From Verrucomicrobiaceae bacterium (GTDB taxonomy: Bacteria > Verrucomicrobiota > Verrucomicrobiia > Verrucomicrobiales > Akkermansiaceae), in the NCBI GenBank assembly GCA_027485615.1, contig JAIXQS010000017.1:1-64000 (forward strand): a stretch of DNA of 64,000 nt, read 5' to 3'. A program made the translations under genes and the position numbers. A model generated the notes under the pieces. It was not told where the DNA came from. It did not search any database and saw nothing but the letters and a program-made list of their open reading frames with translations. Below, piece by piece: positions 26,501 through 34,875 of the stretch (the first letter of the stretch is position 1; each line of letters begins with the position of its first letter).

Positions 26501-26854
26501 TCACGCGAAGAACGTATCCTCATGCCGGTAAGGCGGTGCGCAGCAGCACAGAAATACCAGCTCTTCCTCCGCCCTGATCTCATGCCACGCCCCGGCGGGG
26601 ATCAGCACCGCATCGCCCGCGCCGACCGTTTCCACCTCGCCATCGATCTCCATCCGTCCGCTCCCGCGGAACACGTAGTAGAACTCCTCGCTCTCCTTGT
26701 GGTAATGACGTTGCGTCGAGCAACCGGCAGGCAACCGCGCCTCGGCGAGGCTCTGGTTTTTCACCGGTGCGTTGGCGGAGTCCAGCAGGCTGATGATCGT
26801 CGAGCCGTCCTTCGTGGTGAAAGGCTCCTGCGTTTCGCGGTTCCTGATTTCCAT
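26501..26854 (-). CDS. Cupin-domain protein
   Basis: 117 residues from the ATG at 26854 (an in-frame start at 26890 adds 12 less convincing residues). A small single-domain cupin: GCSTQRHYHKESEEFYYVFRG gives the first metal-binding motif (H, H, E) and PAGAWHEIRAEEEL the second histidine. It would bind a metal and a small ligand; some relatives are mannose-6-phosphate-isomerase-like. Substrate unknown. It is divergent from the glucoamylase-like gene, with an 80-base shared control region. Confidence 0.85.
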   Translation of the reverse strand: MEIRNRETQEPFTTKDGSTIISLLDSANAPVKNQSLAEARLPAGCSTQRHYHKESEEFYYVFRGSGRMEIDGEVETVGAGDAVLIPAGAWHEIRAEEELVFLCCCAPPYRHEDTFFA

Positions 26855-26934
26855 GGCTTTCCCATAATTCCCTTTGCACGCGGACGCCATCCCAATCCTT
26901 GCCAGCCCGGCCTTTTGTACCGAAAGTCTCGCCG

Positions 26935-28683
26935 ATGCTACGCACCGCCCTCGCTTTCCTCACTCTATCCCTGCCTTGCACCGCAGAAGGCACGCGTGTC
27001 TGGCAGCCGATCATCGACTACACGATCTCCTTCCCCGGCGACAGGCCTGACGCCGCGCCCATCATCAACCCCTTCGAAAACTTCACCCACTTCGCATCCG
27101 ACTTCGGATGGATGGGGCCGGGCGAGGGCAGGATCGACTCGAAAGGCGGGATCATCCGCGTAAAGCCGGCGGGCGAATGGACCGGCGCGTGGCACTCCCT
27201 GGCCGGACTCGCCTCACAGGGAAACCGCACCTTCGATCCCACCGACCTCACCGGCCTGGGCTGCGCGGTGGAAAAACGGTGCGGCATCCGCGAGCTCGCC
27301 ATGAACGCCAGCGGGCGCGGCATCCTTCGTCTGGAACTGGCGGACGTGACGCGGCAGGTCGTCTGGCAAACCACTCTCACGCTCGATAGCGCCGAGACCA
27401 CCACCCTCTCCTTTCCCATCCCCACCGGCCTCCCAACGGACATCAAGTTCATGAACTGGATCGCGGAGCCGGGCTGCGATCTCCAGCTCTCCTCCATCGG
27501 ATTCATCGCGGAGCGCCCGGACATGCCGCTGGAGGAATGGGCGTTCAGGATTTCCCTCGGAAAGCTCCGCCGCTGCCACGATCCCGCCAGCGGCTTCACC
27601 CGCGACCGCGGCCACCTCCCGGCGGGCGAGTTCGATTCCACCGCCTCCACCGGGATGCATGCGCTGGCCAGTGCGCTCGGGGTCACGGAAGGCATTCTCG
27701 AGAAGGAAAAGGTCGTTCAGGAAATCTCCACCACCATCGCGGCGCTCCGGCAGCTCCCCGCCGCCGCAGGTTTTTTGCCGCACTTCGTCCGGCGTGATGA
27801 TGGAGGTCAGCACATCATCGTCCCGCGCACCGAGTTCAGCACCGTCGACACCGCGATCGCGCTCCAGTCCCTCCTTCTCGCCACCCGTATCCTCGACCTC
27901 CAGGAGATGAACGCCGAGGTAGCGGGAATAATCGCAGCCATCGATTTCGACGTAGTCACCGACGCGGAGGGATGGATCGGGCACGGCTTTCTCGAGGACG
28001 GAAAGACGCCGCTGGCCGCAAGCTGGCGCGACTGGGGCGGTGAAACGGCACTCATCCTTGCGCTCGAAGCCATGATTCCCGGCCGCCCGCCGCGGGGAAA
28101 AATGATCCCCAGCGGCCAGCCCTACCGGGGCGTCGGCTTCATCGCGGAAATCCAGAGCCTTTTCTACCCCGACTTCGACAGGCGCGAACCCGATCTCATC
28201 TCTGCGATCTCTTGGCCGGATGCCAGGGGGAAACTCCTCGATAGCCAGATCGCTTACCCGAAAACCAGCTGGCCGGACTCCGCCGCTGCCGGCAGCGGCA
28301 TTTTCGGCCTCTCGGCGGGCGAATCGGGGATGCCCGGCGGCGGCTACACGGCCAATGGCACCGAGATCATGGGTGTACGTTGGCTGCACCCTCATTACAT
28401 GATAATGGGCCTTGCCCTCAGCGCCCCGCGACTCTATCCGCAGGGCTTGCGTGATTTGGATACCAAGCAGTTCCTCTTCCCCCTCGGCCTCGCCGAAAAC
28501 ATCGAGGCCGACCTCAAGCTCCACAACCCCATGCAAGGCTCCCTGAACGCCTCCTTCGAAGCCCTCTCCGCCTACCACGGGTGGAAAAAACGCAACACCC
28601 CCGAAAACCACATCGACCAGTCCTCCAATACCGACCCGCTCCTCCGCAAAGGAGCCTCCCGCTTCTACCCACCTCTTCCTTAG
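26935..28683 (+). CDS. Secreted glucoamylase-like (alpha/alpha toroid) protein
   Basis: 582 residues from the ATG at 26935, which gives a signal peptide (MLRTALAFLTLSLPCTAEG). An N-terminal beta domain (to about 190, FENFTHFASDFGW, WTGAWHSL) is probably carbohydrate-binding-like. The rest resembles the glucoamylase-like/DUF3131 domain: FDSTASTGMHALASALG, GFLPHFVRRDDGG, FSTVDTAIALQSLLLATRI, DWGGETALILALEAM, GESGMPGGGYTANGTEIMGV. Such domains are glycoside hydrolases (for example of beta-1,2-glucans) or unassigned. Substrate unknown. The region after the stop is a dispersed repeat. Confidence 0.65.
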   Translation: MLRTALAFLTLSLPCTAEGTRVWQPIIDYTISFPGDRPDAAPIINPFENFTHFASDFGWMGPGEGRIDSKGGIIRVKPAGEWTGAWHSLAGLASQGNRTFDPTDLTGLGCAVEKRCGIRELAMNASGRGILRLELADVTRQVVWQTTLTLDSAETTTLSFPIPTGLPTDIKFMNWIAEPGCDLQLSSIGFIAERPDMPLEEWAFRISLGKLRRCHDPASGFTRDRGHLPAGEFDSTASTGMHALASALGVTEGILEKEKVVQEISTTIAALRQLPAAAGFLPHFVRRDDGGQHIIVPRTEFSTVDTAIALQSLLLATRILDLQEMNAEVAGIIAAIDFDVVTDAEGWIGHGFLEDGKTPLAASWRDWGGETALILALEAMIPGRPPRGKMIPSGQPYRGVGFIAEIQSLFYPDFDRREPDLISAISWPDARGKLLDSQIAYPKTSWPDSAAAGSGIFGLSAGESGMPGGGYTANGTEIMGVRWLHPHYMIMGLALSAPRLYPQGLRDLDTKQFLFPLGLAENIEADLKLHNPMQGSLNASFEALSAYHGWKKRNTPENHIDQSSNTDPLLRKGASRFYPPLP

Positions 28684-28710
28684 GGTTTAAAATTTAAAGT
28701 TTAAAGTTTC
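28684..28710. repeat. Dispersed TTTAAAGTTTAAAGTTTC repeat
   Basis: TTTAAAATTTAAAGTTTAAA then GTTTC fills the space just before the purU start; related text recurs at 43671-43690 before pxpBC. Confidence 0.55.
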
Positions 28711-28717
28711 AAAACCA

Positions 28718-29575
28718 GTGCGCCCCGGCCTCATCCTCAAGCTCTCCTCCCCCGACCAGCCCGGCATCGTCGCGCGGATCGCATCTTACGTCGCCTCACA
28801 CCGCGGCAACCTGATCGAGTTCAGCCAGTTCTCCGACCGCATCGGCGGGAAATTCTTCGCACGGCTGGAAATCGACACCTCCGACCTCGATGTGGACGTA
28901 GCGGATTTCACCAACGGCTTCGGCACCCTCGGCCGCTCGCTGCAAGCCTCATGGCACTTCCGCACGCTGCCTTACAGGATGCGCACCGCCGTCCTCGTCA
29001 CCAAAACCGACCACTGCCTCAACGAGATCATCTGGCGCACCGAGCTCAACGAACTCCCCGTCGAGATCACCTCAATCATCGGCAACCGCGAAAACTGCCG
29101 CCCCCTCGCCGAGCGCTCCGGCATCCCCTTCCATCATGTGGAGATGGACGGAGCGCAGCGCGAAACAGGCTTCGAAGAAATCCGGGGACTGCTGCTCGCA
29201 GAGGACGTCGAACTCATCGTCCTCGCCCGCTTCATGCAGATCCTGCCGGATTCCTTCTGCCAGGAATTCTACGGGAAAATCATCAACATCCACCACTCCT
29301 TTCTCCCCGCCTTCATCGGCGCGAACCCTTACAAGCAGGCCCACGAGCGCGGAGTGAAACTCATCGGAGCCACCTGCCACTACGTCACCGCAGATCTCGA
29401 CGCCGGGCCCATCATCGAGCAGGAGGTCGAGCGCGTCTCCCATTTCCACTCACCCGCCGACCTCTCCCGCCTCGGTCGCCAGTGCGAGCGCATCGCCCTT
29501 GCCAAAGGCATCCGCTACCACGTCCACGACCGCACCCTCATCGACGGCCACCGCGCCATCGTATTCCCGGATTGA
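28718..29575 (+). CDS. purU: Formyltetrahydrofolate deformylase
   Basis: 285 residues from a GTG start. An N-terminal ACT-like regulatory domain (LKLSSPDQPGIVARIASYVA, RGNLIEFSQFSD) is followed by the formyltransferase-fold catalytic domain with IINIHHSFLPAFIGANPY (Asn and His) and TADLDAGPIIEQE (Asp). It hydrolyses 10-formyl-THF to THF plus formate, supplying formate for purine synthesis and balancing one-carbon pools. The last 99 bases are duplicated at 30305-30404, beyond a VapBC module. The gene itself is intact. Confidence 0.95.
   Translation: MRPGLILKLSSPDQPGIVARIASYVASHRGNLIEFSQFSDRIGGKFFARLEIDTSDLDVDVADFTNGFGTLGRSLQASWHFRTLPYRMRTAVLVTKTDHCLNEIIWRTELNELPVEITSIIGNRENCRPLAERSGIPFHHVEMDGAQRETGFEEIRGLLLAEDVELIVLARFMQILPDSFCQEFYGKIINIHHSFLPAFIGANPYKQAHERGVKLIGATCHYVTADLDAGPIIEQEVERVSHFHSPADLSRLGRQCERIALAKGIRYHVHDRTLIDGHRAIVFPD
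29477..29575 (+). repeat. Direct repeat A: 3' end of purU
   Basis: 99 bases that recur at 30305-30404 with five substitutions and one inserted C. The pair brackets the VapBC module. Confidence 0.92.
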
Positions 29576-29584
29576 TCGTTCCGC

Positions 29585-29992
29585 TCAATCCTTGCGGTAA
29601 TCAATCACCTTCAGGCCCGGTATCCTGCCGAACTCTCCCGTGTTCGCCGTCGCCAGCGGCATTCCTGCCACCTTTGCAGCACAGCCGATCCACAGGTCGT
29701 TGCCTCCGATCAAACGCCCCTCCAGGCGCAGCTTGCGGGTCACCTTCGCATACTCCGTCGCCGCTTCCTGCGAAACCTCAATGGTTTCCAGCAAGTCGAT
29801 CCAATCCCGCGCCTCAACGGACTCCGGATCCGGGAAACCCTCCAGATACTCGCCCCTCGCGATCACCGGCAAAAAAAACACCGTATCCGCATGTTTCCTG
29901 AGGAAATCCAACGCCCCTCTGGCAACCCCGCGCTTCCGCCGCTCGTTCTGCAGATCGATCAGAAAGGTCGTGTCGAGCGCGATCCGGTTCAT
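29585..29992 (-). CDS. VapC-type PIN domain ribonuclease toxin
   Basis: 135 residues. PIN residues: ALDTTFLIDLQNE (first Asp), IARGEYLEG (Glu), GGNDLWIGCAAKVAG (Asp) and TANTGEFGRI in place of the usual TxNxxDF. Predicted endoribonuclease acting on RNA when unbound. Its start overlaps the antitoxin stop by four bases. The gene ends 9 bases from the convergent purU stop, an unusually tight junction explained if the module arrived as an insertion. Confidence 0.9.
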   Translation of the reverse strand: MNRIALDTTFLIDLQNERRKRGVARGALDFLRKHADTVFFLPVIARGEYLEGFPDPESVEARDWIDLLETIEVSQEAATEYAKVTRKLRLEGRLIGGNDLWIGCAAKVAGMPLATANTGEFGRIPGLKVIDYRKD

Positions 29993-30222
29993 GGCCTTTG
30001 CGGGGGCAAATCCTCAAGCTGTGCTTTCTCAAGCCGATCCAATATTTCATCGGAAAGCGGAGACGATCCTTCCAGCCGCTCCAGGAGCGCGGCTCCCGTC
30101 GCCGCCGGGGACGCCCAGCACGCCCGCTTGATCACCCGCGAAAACGACTCACCCGGCTGCTGCCTGGCGCGCCGGAGACGCTCATAGGCATCCAAATCGA
30201 CGGATATTGTTTTTGAAGGCAT
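29989..30222 (-). CDS. VapB-family antitoxin
   Basis: 77 residues from the ATG at 30222. The start MPSKTISVDLDAYERLRRAR is the ribbon-type beginning of the PF02697-like VapB antitoxins, followed by ESFSRVIKR and a C-terminal acidic tail for toxin binding. An upstream in-frame start at 30297 would run through the promoter and the purU remnant and is rejected. The promoter places transcription start at about the ATG. Confidence 0.85.
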   Translation of the reverse strand: MPSKTISVDLDAYERLRRARQQPGESFSRVIKRACWASPAATGAALLERLEGSSPLSDEILDRLEKAQLEDLPPQRP

Positions 30223-30258
30223 ACACAGATCCATACACAGAGTTTCATAGGGTGTCAA
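30220..30258 (-). promoter_or_regulatory. vapBC promoter with direct-repeat operator
   Basis: On the minus strand TTGACA (30258-30253), a 17-base spacer, then TATGGA (30235-30230). The ATG follows seven bases after the -10. CATACACAGA occurs twice on the plus strand (30220-30229 and 30232-30241), a candidate antitoxin-binding direct repeat over the -10 and start codon. Confidence 0.7.
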
Positions 30259-30304
30259 ATTGTACTCCGAAAACGGCACCGGAATCTCATCCGCCATGCA
30301 CTGC

Positions 30305-30404
30305 CGCCAATGCGAGCGCCATCGCCCTCGCCAAGGGCATCCGCTACCACGTCCACGACCGCAACCTCATCGACGGCCACCGCGCCATCGTGTTCCCGGA
30401 TTGA
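30305..30404 (+). pseudogene. Fragment of purU 3' end (direct repeat B)
   Basis: A non-functional second copy of the last about 33 codons of purU, including the stop. It differs from the intact copy at four third-codon positions, at one ACC-to-AAC change, and by one inserted C that breaks the frame near its start. Mostly silent differences suggest that the fragment was once selected as coding sequence, perhaps from another strain. Confidence 0.9.
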
Positions 30405-30446
30405 GTTCCGTTTTTTCGTTTCCTGGCGATATGACATCGCGGCGGC

Positions 30447-33400
30447 TCAAAGCTTCTTCTCCAACGCCGCCGCGACCCGTTTCTCCGAGACTTTTCCCTT
30501 CACCTCCACATCGGGGGCAAAAGTCTGCACCCGCCACTCCTCCAAAAGCCAGCCCGCCTCCCAAAGCCGCGCGTCTTCCGGAGCGGCCATCCATTCCGTG
30601 AACCAACCCTGCCAATGGCGGCGGACGAAATCCATTTTGTCCAAATCCTTCACCAAAGGCAGGCCCGCCACGCGCCCCAGCCGTGAGCGGATCGCACGCA
30701 GCCGTCTCGGGTAATCGACGAGCCTGTCGTAGCCCGCCCGCCATGCCCATTTCGCTCGGAAAAGCCACATGAGTTCCTCTTCAAGATCGGCGGCGATCTC
30801 GCCGTGGTTGCGGTCTTTCGCGTGCGCCGAAATCCAGTCTTGCACCTCTCTAACAGTTTCCACGATCCCATCCAGCGCCGCCCCGATTTTCACCGCCGCC
30901 TCATGCCAGTGTCCGCGCGTGGTTTCGTTGAGCTTCGCGAACGCCTCGGGGCTTCTCGGGAAATCTCCGCCCGCCACGCCCTCGGCTGTTAGAAGGATCA
31001 GCTCCTCGATGTCGATACCCATCCTCCCCAGTTCCACCTTTGCGAGCATCCCCATCGGGAACTTTTTCCGCAGGTAATCCACCTCCCGCTCCGCCGCCAG
31101 AACCAGCAGCCGCGCCCCGCCCGCGCGATGCGATTCCCTAGCTTCCTGAAAAATCGTGAACGCCCGCACGCCCACGGTTTTCCCCTCATCCACCAAGGCC
31201 GGGAACGTGGGACCGCCTGCCGTCATCACTTCTTCCGGCAGGCTCTCGCCGTCCCAGCGGCTCATGCCGCGACGCTCCACATCCGCCGTCGCCGCCGCCT
31301 CGAAGCGCGCCTTCATCCGGTCGGCGAGCTGCAACTTTAAAACAGCCACATCGCTACCCATCGCCAGTTCCCCGCCCTCGTCATCGCAGACCCAGATTTT
31401 CGTGATGAGGTGCTCGGGAAATTTCCCCGCATCGAACTCGCCTGTCGGAATCACCGCACGCGTTCTTTCCGAAACATACTCCGCGAGGGCACGCTCGATG
31501 GACGTCTCTTTCGGCGCGCCCATCCAGAGCTCCGCGAAACCCCGCGCCACATCGCCAATGGGTTGGCAGGCTTTCCGGTAATCCTTGGGCAACCCGCGCA
31601 ACAACAGCTCCGCACGCTCCTCCAGATTCCCATCCATCCCCCACCCCGGCAGCCACGCCGGCAACACCGGAAGCTGATCGACATGCACCCCGATCGTCAC
31701 GCCATCGTCACGCTCGCCGGGCGCGCAATGGTAATAGACCGGATACTCCTCGCCCTCGTGACGCAGGGTGTCGGGAAAAAACTCCAGCCCTTTCAGCTCC
31801 TCCCAGACCACATCCGCCATCCCAAGCATCAGCGAATCCTCGTGCGCCTCGCGCCACTTGTGAAACACCGCCGCCGTGCTGATTTCCAGCGGGATACGGT
31901 TTCCGAAAAACCTCACCACCGCATCCTCGCTCCACAGCATCCCCGGCCTGCGGAGCTTGTCTTCCAAGCCCTTGATCTCCTCCCGCATCGCCTCCATGTG
32001 ATCCAGGAAACGTGTCTTACGCCGCAGCCCGCCGCCCAAAATCCCCTCCCGCAGGAAAACCTCATGTGCCGCCTTCTTGTCCACCCGCCCGTAATGCACC
32101 CGCCGCCCATCGACGACATGCAGACCGCCGCAAATCACCGTTTCCTTGCCATACACCGCGCCCTGTTTCTCGTCCCAATGTGCCTCACCATAACGGCTGC
32201 GGCACAAATGCGGCGCCACAATCTCCACCCACTCCGGCTCGATCCGCGCCACCCGCCGCGCCCACAGGCGACTCGTCTCGACCATCTCCAGCCCCATCAC
32301 CCACTCGTTCCGTTTCTTCAGTGAAAACAAACCCGACCCCGGAAACACCGCAAAAAAACCGCCCGCCGCGCTCCGGTAAGCCTTGTTCTCCTTGTCCCAC
32401 AGCCCGAACTGCCGCGGAGCCCCCGCGAGCAAAGCACGATGCAGCGCCCCATAATCCGGGCTCTTTCCGTTTTGGATTTCGTGCTTCGGATTTAGTGCTT
32501 GGAGTTCCTCGATCACATTCCCCCACTCCGTCACCCTCTTCGCGTTGAGAAAATTCGCACCGCAGAATTTCCGGAGCTGGTTCCATTTCCACCTACGACC
32601 ATCGTAGTAGTTGGAAACGTCGCGCCACAGGTTGAGGATTGCCATGAAATCGCTGTCCGCATCGTTCCACTTCGCGTGCGCCGCATCCGCCTCGCGCTTC
32701 TTCTCCGCCGGGCGCTCGCGCGGATCGCTGGTCTCCAGCGCGGCGACGATCACCGTCACCTCCTCCACGCATTTCTCGTGATGCGCCTCGATCAGCATCC
32801 GCCCCATGCGCGGATCCACCGGCAGCCGCGCCAGCTCCTGACCGATCTCCGTCAGCTCCCTGTCCTTGTCCAGCGCGCCGACCTCGCGCAGCGTCCGGTA
32901 TCCCTCGGCCACCGCTTTCGGATTCGGCGGATCGAGAAACGGGAACTCGGAAATCTCCGGAAGCCCCAGCGATTTCATCCGCAGGATCACGCCCGCCAGC
33001 GAGCTGCGGCGTATCTCCGGCTCCGTGAAATCCGGCCGATCCAGCAAATCCTCCTCTGCGTAGAGCCGCAGGCAAACGCCGTCCCGCACCCGCCCGCAAC
33101 GCCCCTTCCGCTGCCGCGCGCTCGCCTGGCTCACCGGCTCCACCTGCAAGCGCTGAACGCCCTTCGCCGCATTCCACCGACTCACCCGCGCCAGCCCGCT
33201 GTCCAGCACACAAGCGATGCGCGGAATAGTCAGGCTCGTTTCCGCCACGTTCGTCGCCAGCACAATCCGCCGCAGCCGACCCGGCTCGAACACCCGTTGC
33301 TGATCTGCCATCCCCAGCCTCGCGAACAACGGCAGCACCTCCGTATTCCGATAACGCCTGCCTTCCAGCGCATCCGCGCACTCGCGGATCTCGCGCTCGC

Positions 33401-34289
33401 CCGGCAGGAAAATGAGCGTGTCGCCCATGGGATCGATGTCGTTGAGCTGATCCATCCCCCGCGCCACCAGCGACGCCAGTTCCTCGTCATCCTTGCCCGG
33501 CAGGAAAAATTCCGTCACCGGAAACATCCGCCCCGGTGCCTCGATCACCGGCACCCGATTCCTAACCTCTTCATTTAGAATTTCATGCTTTGTGCTTCGT
33601 GCTTCGCCTTTGCCGAAGAATTCGGCAAAGGCGCCGGCGTCCAAGGTCGCCGAGGAAATCACCACCCGCAGATCCGGCCGCTTTTCCAAAAGCCGCTTCA
33701 GATACCCCAGCAGGAAATCAATGTTCAGCGACCGCTCATGCGCCTCATCGAGGATCAGCGCGTCATATTTCGCCAACCCCGCATCCCCCTGTGTCTCCGC
33801 CAGCAGGATGCCATCCGTCATGAACTTGATCCGAGTCTCCCGTGAGGTCTTGTCATCAAACCTCACCTGATACCCCACGAAATCCCCCAACGGCACCGCC
33901 AGCTCCTCCGCCACCCGCTTCGCCACACTCACCGCCGCAATCCGCCGCGGCTGCGTACACCCAATGAGCCGCCGGCGGCGGAGACCGGAGAATCCAGAGT
34001 CCAGAGCCAAGACCGAAGAATCCTTTTCACCCCGCTGCTCCCCCGCCCCGCGTTTTCCCTCTTCTCTGGCCTCTGGCCTCTGGTCTCTGGTATCTTCGCC
34101 GAGTGCTTCGGCTACCATCTTCGGCAGCTGCGTCGTCTTACCACTGCCCGTATCGGAAACCACCACCACCACCTGATTCTCCCGGATCGCGGCGATGATC
34201 TCCTCCCGCCTCTCCACCACCGGCAATTCACCCGGATAATTCCACCTCCCCGAAAAACTCATCCGCGCCACTTTCACCGCCTCCGCCAT
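30447..34289 (-). CDS. hrpA: ATP-dependent DEAH-box RNA helicase HrpA
   Basis: 1280 residues. Helicase motifs: SDTGSGKTTQLPK, TQPRRIAAVSVAKR, DEAHERSLNID, SATLD, VLATNVAETSLTI and QRKGRCGRVRDG, then the winged-helix/ratchet region, OB fold and a long C-terminal domain (DUF3418-like) typical of HrpA. It unwinds RNA in the cytoplasm; E. coli HrpA resolves stalled ribosomes. Three segments absent from ordinary HrpA (about residues 64-102, 225-246, 592-609) are written in dispersed-repeat text. It is the last gene of phoB-phoR-nadD-hrpA, 22 bases after nadD. Confidence 0.95.
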   Translation of the reverse strand: MAEAVKVARMSFSGRWNYPGELPVVERREEIIAAIRENQVVVVVSDTGSGKTTQLPKMVAEALGEDTRDQRPEAREEGKRGAGEQRGEKDSSVLALDSGFSGLRRRRLIGCTQPRRIAAVSVAKRVAEELAVPLGDFVGYQVRFDDKTSRETRIKFMTDGILLAETQGDAGLAKYDALILDEAHERSLNIDFLLGYLKRLLEKRPDLRVVISSATLDAGAFAEFFGKGEARSTKHEILNEEVRNRVPVIEAPGRMFPVTEFFLPGKDDEELASLVARGMDQLNDIDPMGDTLIFLPGEREIRECADALEGRRYRNTEVLPLFARLGMADQQRVFEPGRLRRIVLATNVAETSLTIPRIACVLDSGLARVSRWNAAKGVQRLQVEPVSQASARQRKGRCGRVRDGVCLRLYAEEDLLDRPDFTEPEIRRSSLAGVILRMKSLGLPEISEFPFLDPPNPKAVAEGYRTLREVGALDKDRELTEIGQELARLPVDPRMGRMLIEAHHEKCVEEVTVIVAALETSDPRERPAEKKREADAAHAKWNDADSDFMAILNLWRDVSNYYDGRRWKWNQLRKFCGANFLNAKRVTEWGNVIEELQALNPKHEIQNGKSPDYGALHRALLAGAPRQFGLWDKENKAYRSAAGGFFAVFPGSGLFSLKKRNEWVMGLEMVETSRLWARRVARIEPEWVEIVAPHLCRSRYGEAHWDEKQGAVYGKETVICGGLHVVDGRRVHYGRVDKKAAHEVFLREGILGGGLRRKTRFLDHMEAMREEIKGLEDKLRRPGMLWSEDAVVRFFGNRIPLEISTAAVFHKWREAHEDSLMLGMADVVWEELKGLEFFPDTLRHEGEEYPVYYHCAPGERDDGVTIGVHVDQLPVLPAWLPGWGMDGNLEERAELLLRGLPKDYRKACQPIGDVARGFAELWMGAPKETSIERALAEYVSERTRAVIPTGEFDAGKFPEHLITKIWVCDDEGGELAMGSDVAVLKLQLADRMKARFEAAATADVERRGMSRWDGESLPEEVMTAGGPTFPALVDEGKTVGVRAFTIFQEARESHRAGGARLLVLAAEREVDYLRKKFPMGMLAKVELGRMGIDIEELILLTAEGVAGGDFPRSPEAFAKLNETTRGHWHEAAVKIGAALDGIVETVREVQDWISAHAKDRNHGEIAADLEEELMWLFRAKWAWRAGYDRLVDYPRRLRAIRSRLGRVAGLPLVKDLDKMDFVRRHWQGWFTEWMAAPEDARLWEAGWLLEEWRVQTFAPDVEVKGKVSEKRVAAALEKKL
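32469..32502. repeat. Repeat-derived insert in hrpA (KHEIQN segment)
   Basis: TTTGGATTTCGTGCTTCGGA then TTTAGTGCTTGG, close to the 2900-3076 array text. It is translated within NPKHEIQNGK in a surface-loop position. Confidence 0.7.
33570..33606. repeat. Repeat-derived insert in hrpA (KHEILN segment)
   Basis: TCATTTAGAATTTCATGCTT then TGTGCTTCGTGCTTCG; translated as EARSTKHEILNE between the GKG and VPVIEAPGRM strands. Confidence 0.7.
33985..34098. repeat. Repeat-derived insert in hrpA near motif Ia
   Basis: A run of CTCTGG/CTGGACTCT-like units (for example TCTCTGGCCTCTGGCCTCTG) forms about 38 extra codons between motif I and TQPRRIAA. The peptide (EDTRDQRPEAREEG, then ALDSGFSGL) looks unlike a folded segment. 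Confidence 0.65.
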
Positions 34290-34311
34290 GCTTTCAAGCG
34301 AAACGTCTGCA

Positions 34312-34866
34312 TCACTTCCGCATGATCCTCAACACCGCCGGATCAAGGTGCGGGATCTCAGCTTCCCCTTTCGCTAGGGCGGCACGGATCGCGGTGGCGG
34401 AGGCGGGGTGCTCGCCTTGGACGGGGATCATTCGGTAGCCCTCACGCAGGAGAACCTCGGAACCGTTGCGGGCGAGGACGATGAACTCCACCAAGCCCGC
34501 GAGGATTTCCGGATGCCTCCATGTAGGCAGTGCCGCCCATTGGTCTCCACCCATGATCCAGAACCATTCGTTGCCGGGATATTGGGAAATGAGTTTCTCC
34601 ATCGTGAGGTAGGAAAACGAAGGGGCATCCGATTCCAGTTCGGTGAGATCGGTTTTCGCCCAAGGGATTCCGGCGAGCGCCGTTCGCAGCCACTCGGCGC
34701 GGGTGGCGCCGGGTGTAGGCGGGCGGTCGGTTTTATGCGGGGAAATCTGGCAGGGAAGGAACCACACCTCATCGAGCTGCGCCGCTTCCTTCGCGAGAGT
34801 GGCGAGATGGATGTGGCCATGGTGGACGGGATCGAAGGAGCCGCCGAAAATCCCGATCCGTTTCAT
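34312..34866 (-). CDS. nadD: Nicotinate-nucleotide adenylyltransferase
   Basis: 184 residues. GIFGGSFDPVHHGHIHLA holds the HxGH nucleotidyltransferase motif; WIMGGDQWAALPTW and SATAIRAALAKGE (ISSTxxR-type) complete the site. It converts nicotinate mononucleotide to deamido-NAD in NAD synthesis. It lies 9 bases after phoR and 22 before hrpA, so it is probably co-transcribed with the two-component genes. Confidence 0.95.
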   Translation of the reverse strand: MKRIGIFGGSFDPVHHGHIHLATLAKEAAQLDEVWFLPCQISPHKTDRPPTPGATRAEWLRTALAGIPWAKTDLTELESDAPSFSYLTMEKLISQYPGNEWFWIMGGDQWAALPTWRHPEILAGLVEFIVLARNGSEVLLREGYRMIPVQGEHPASATAIRAALAKGEAEIPHLDPAVLRIMRK

Positions 34867-34875
34867 GGCCGCAGC

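Noticed and set aside
27214..28611. 465-codon minus-strand frame opposite the glucoamylase-like gene
   Set aside because: No domain; the plus-strand product has a signal peptide and family motifs.
31410..33578. Plus-strand frames of 304 and 359 codons opposite hrpA
   Set aside because: His/Arg/Pro-rich shadows; the helicase motifs are continuous on the minus strand.
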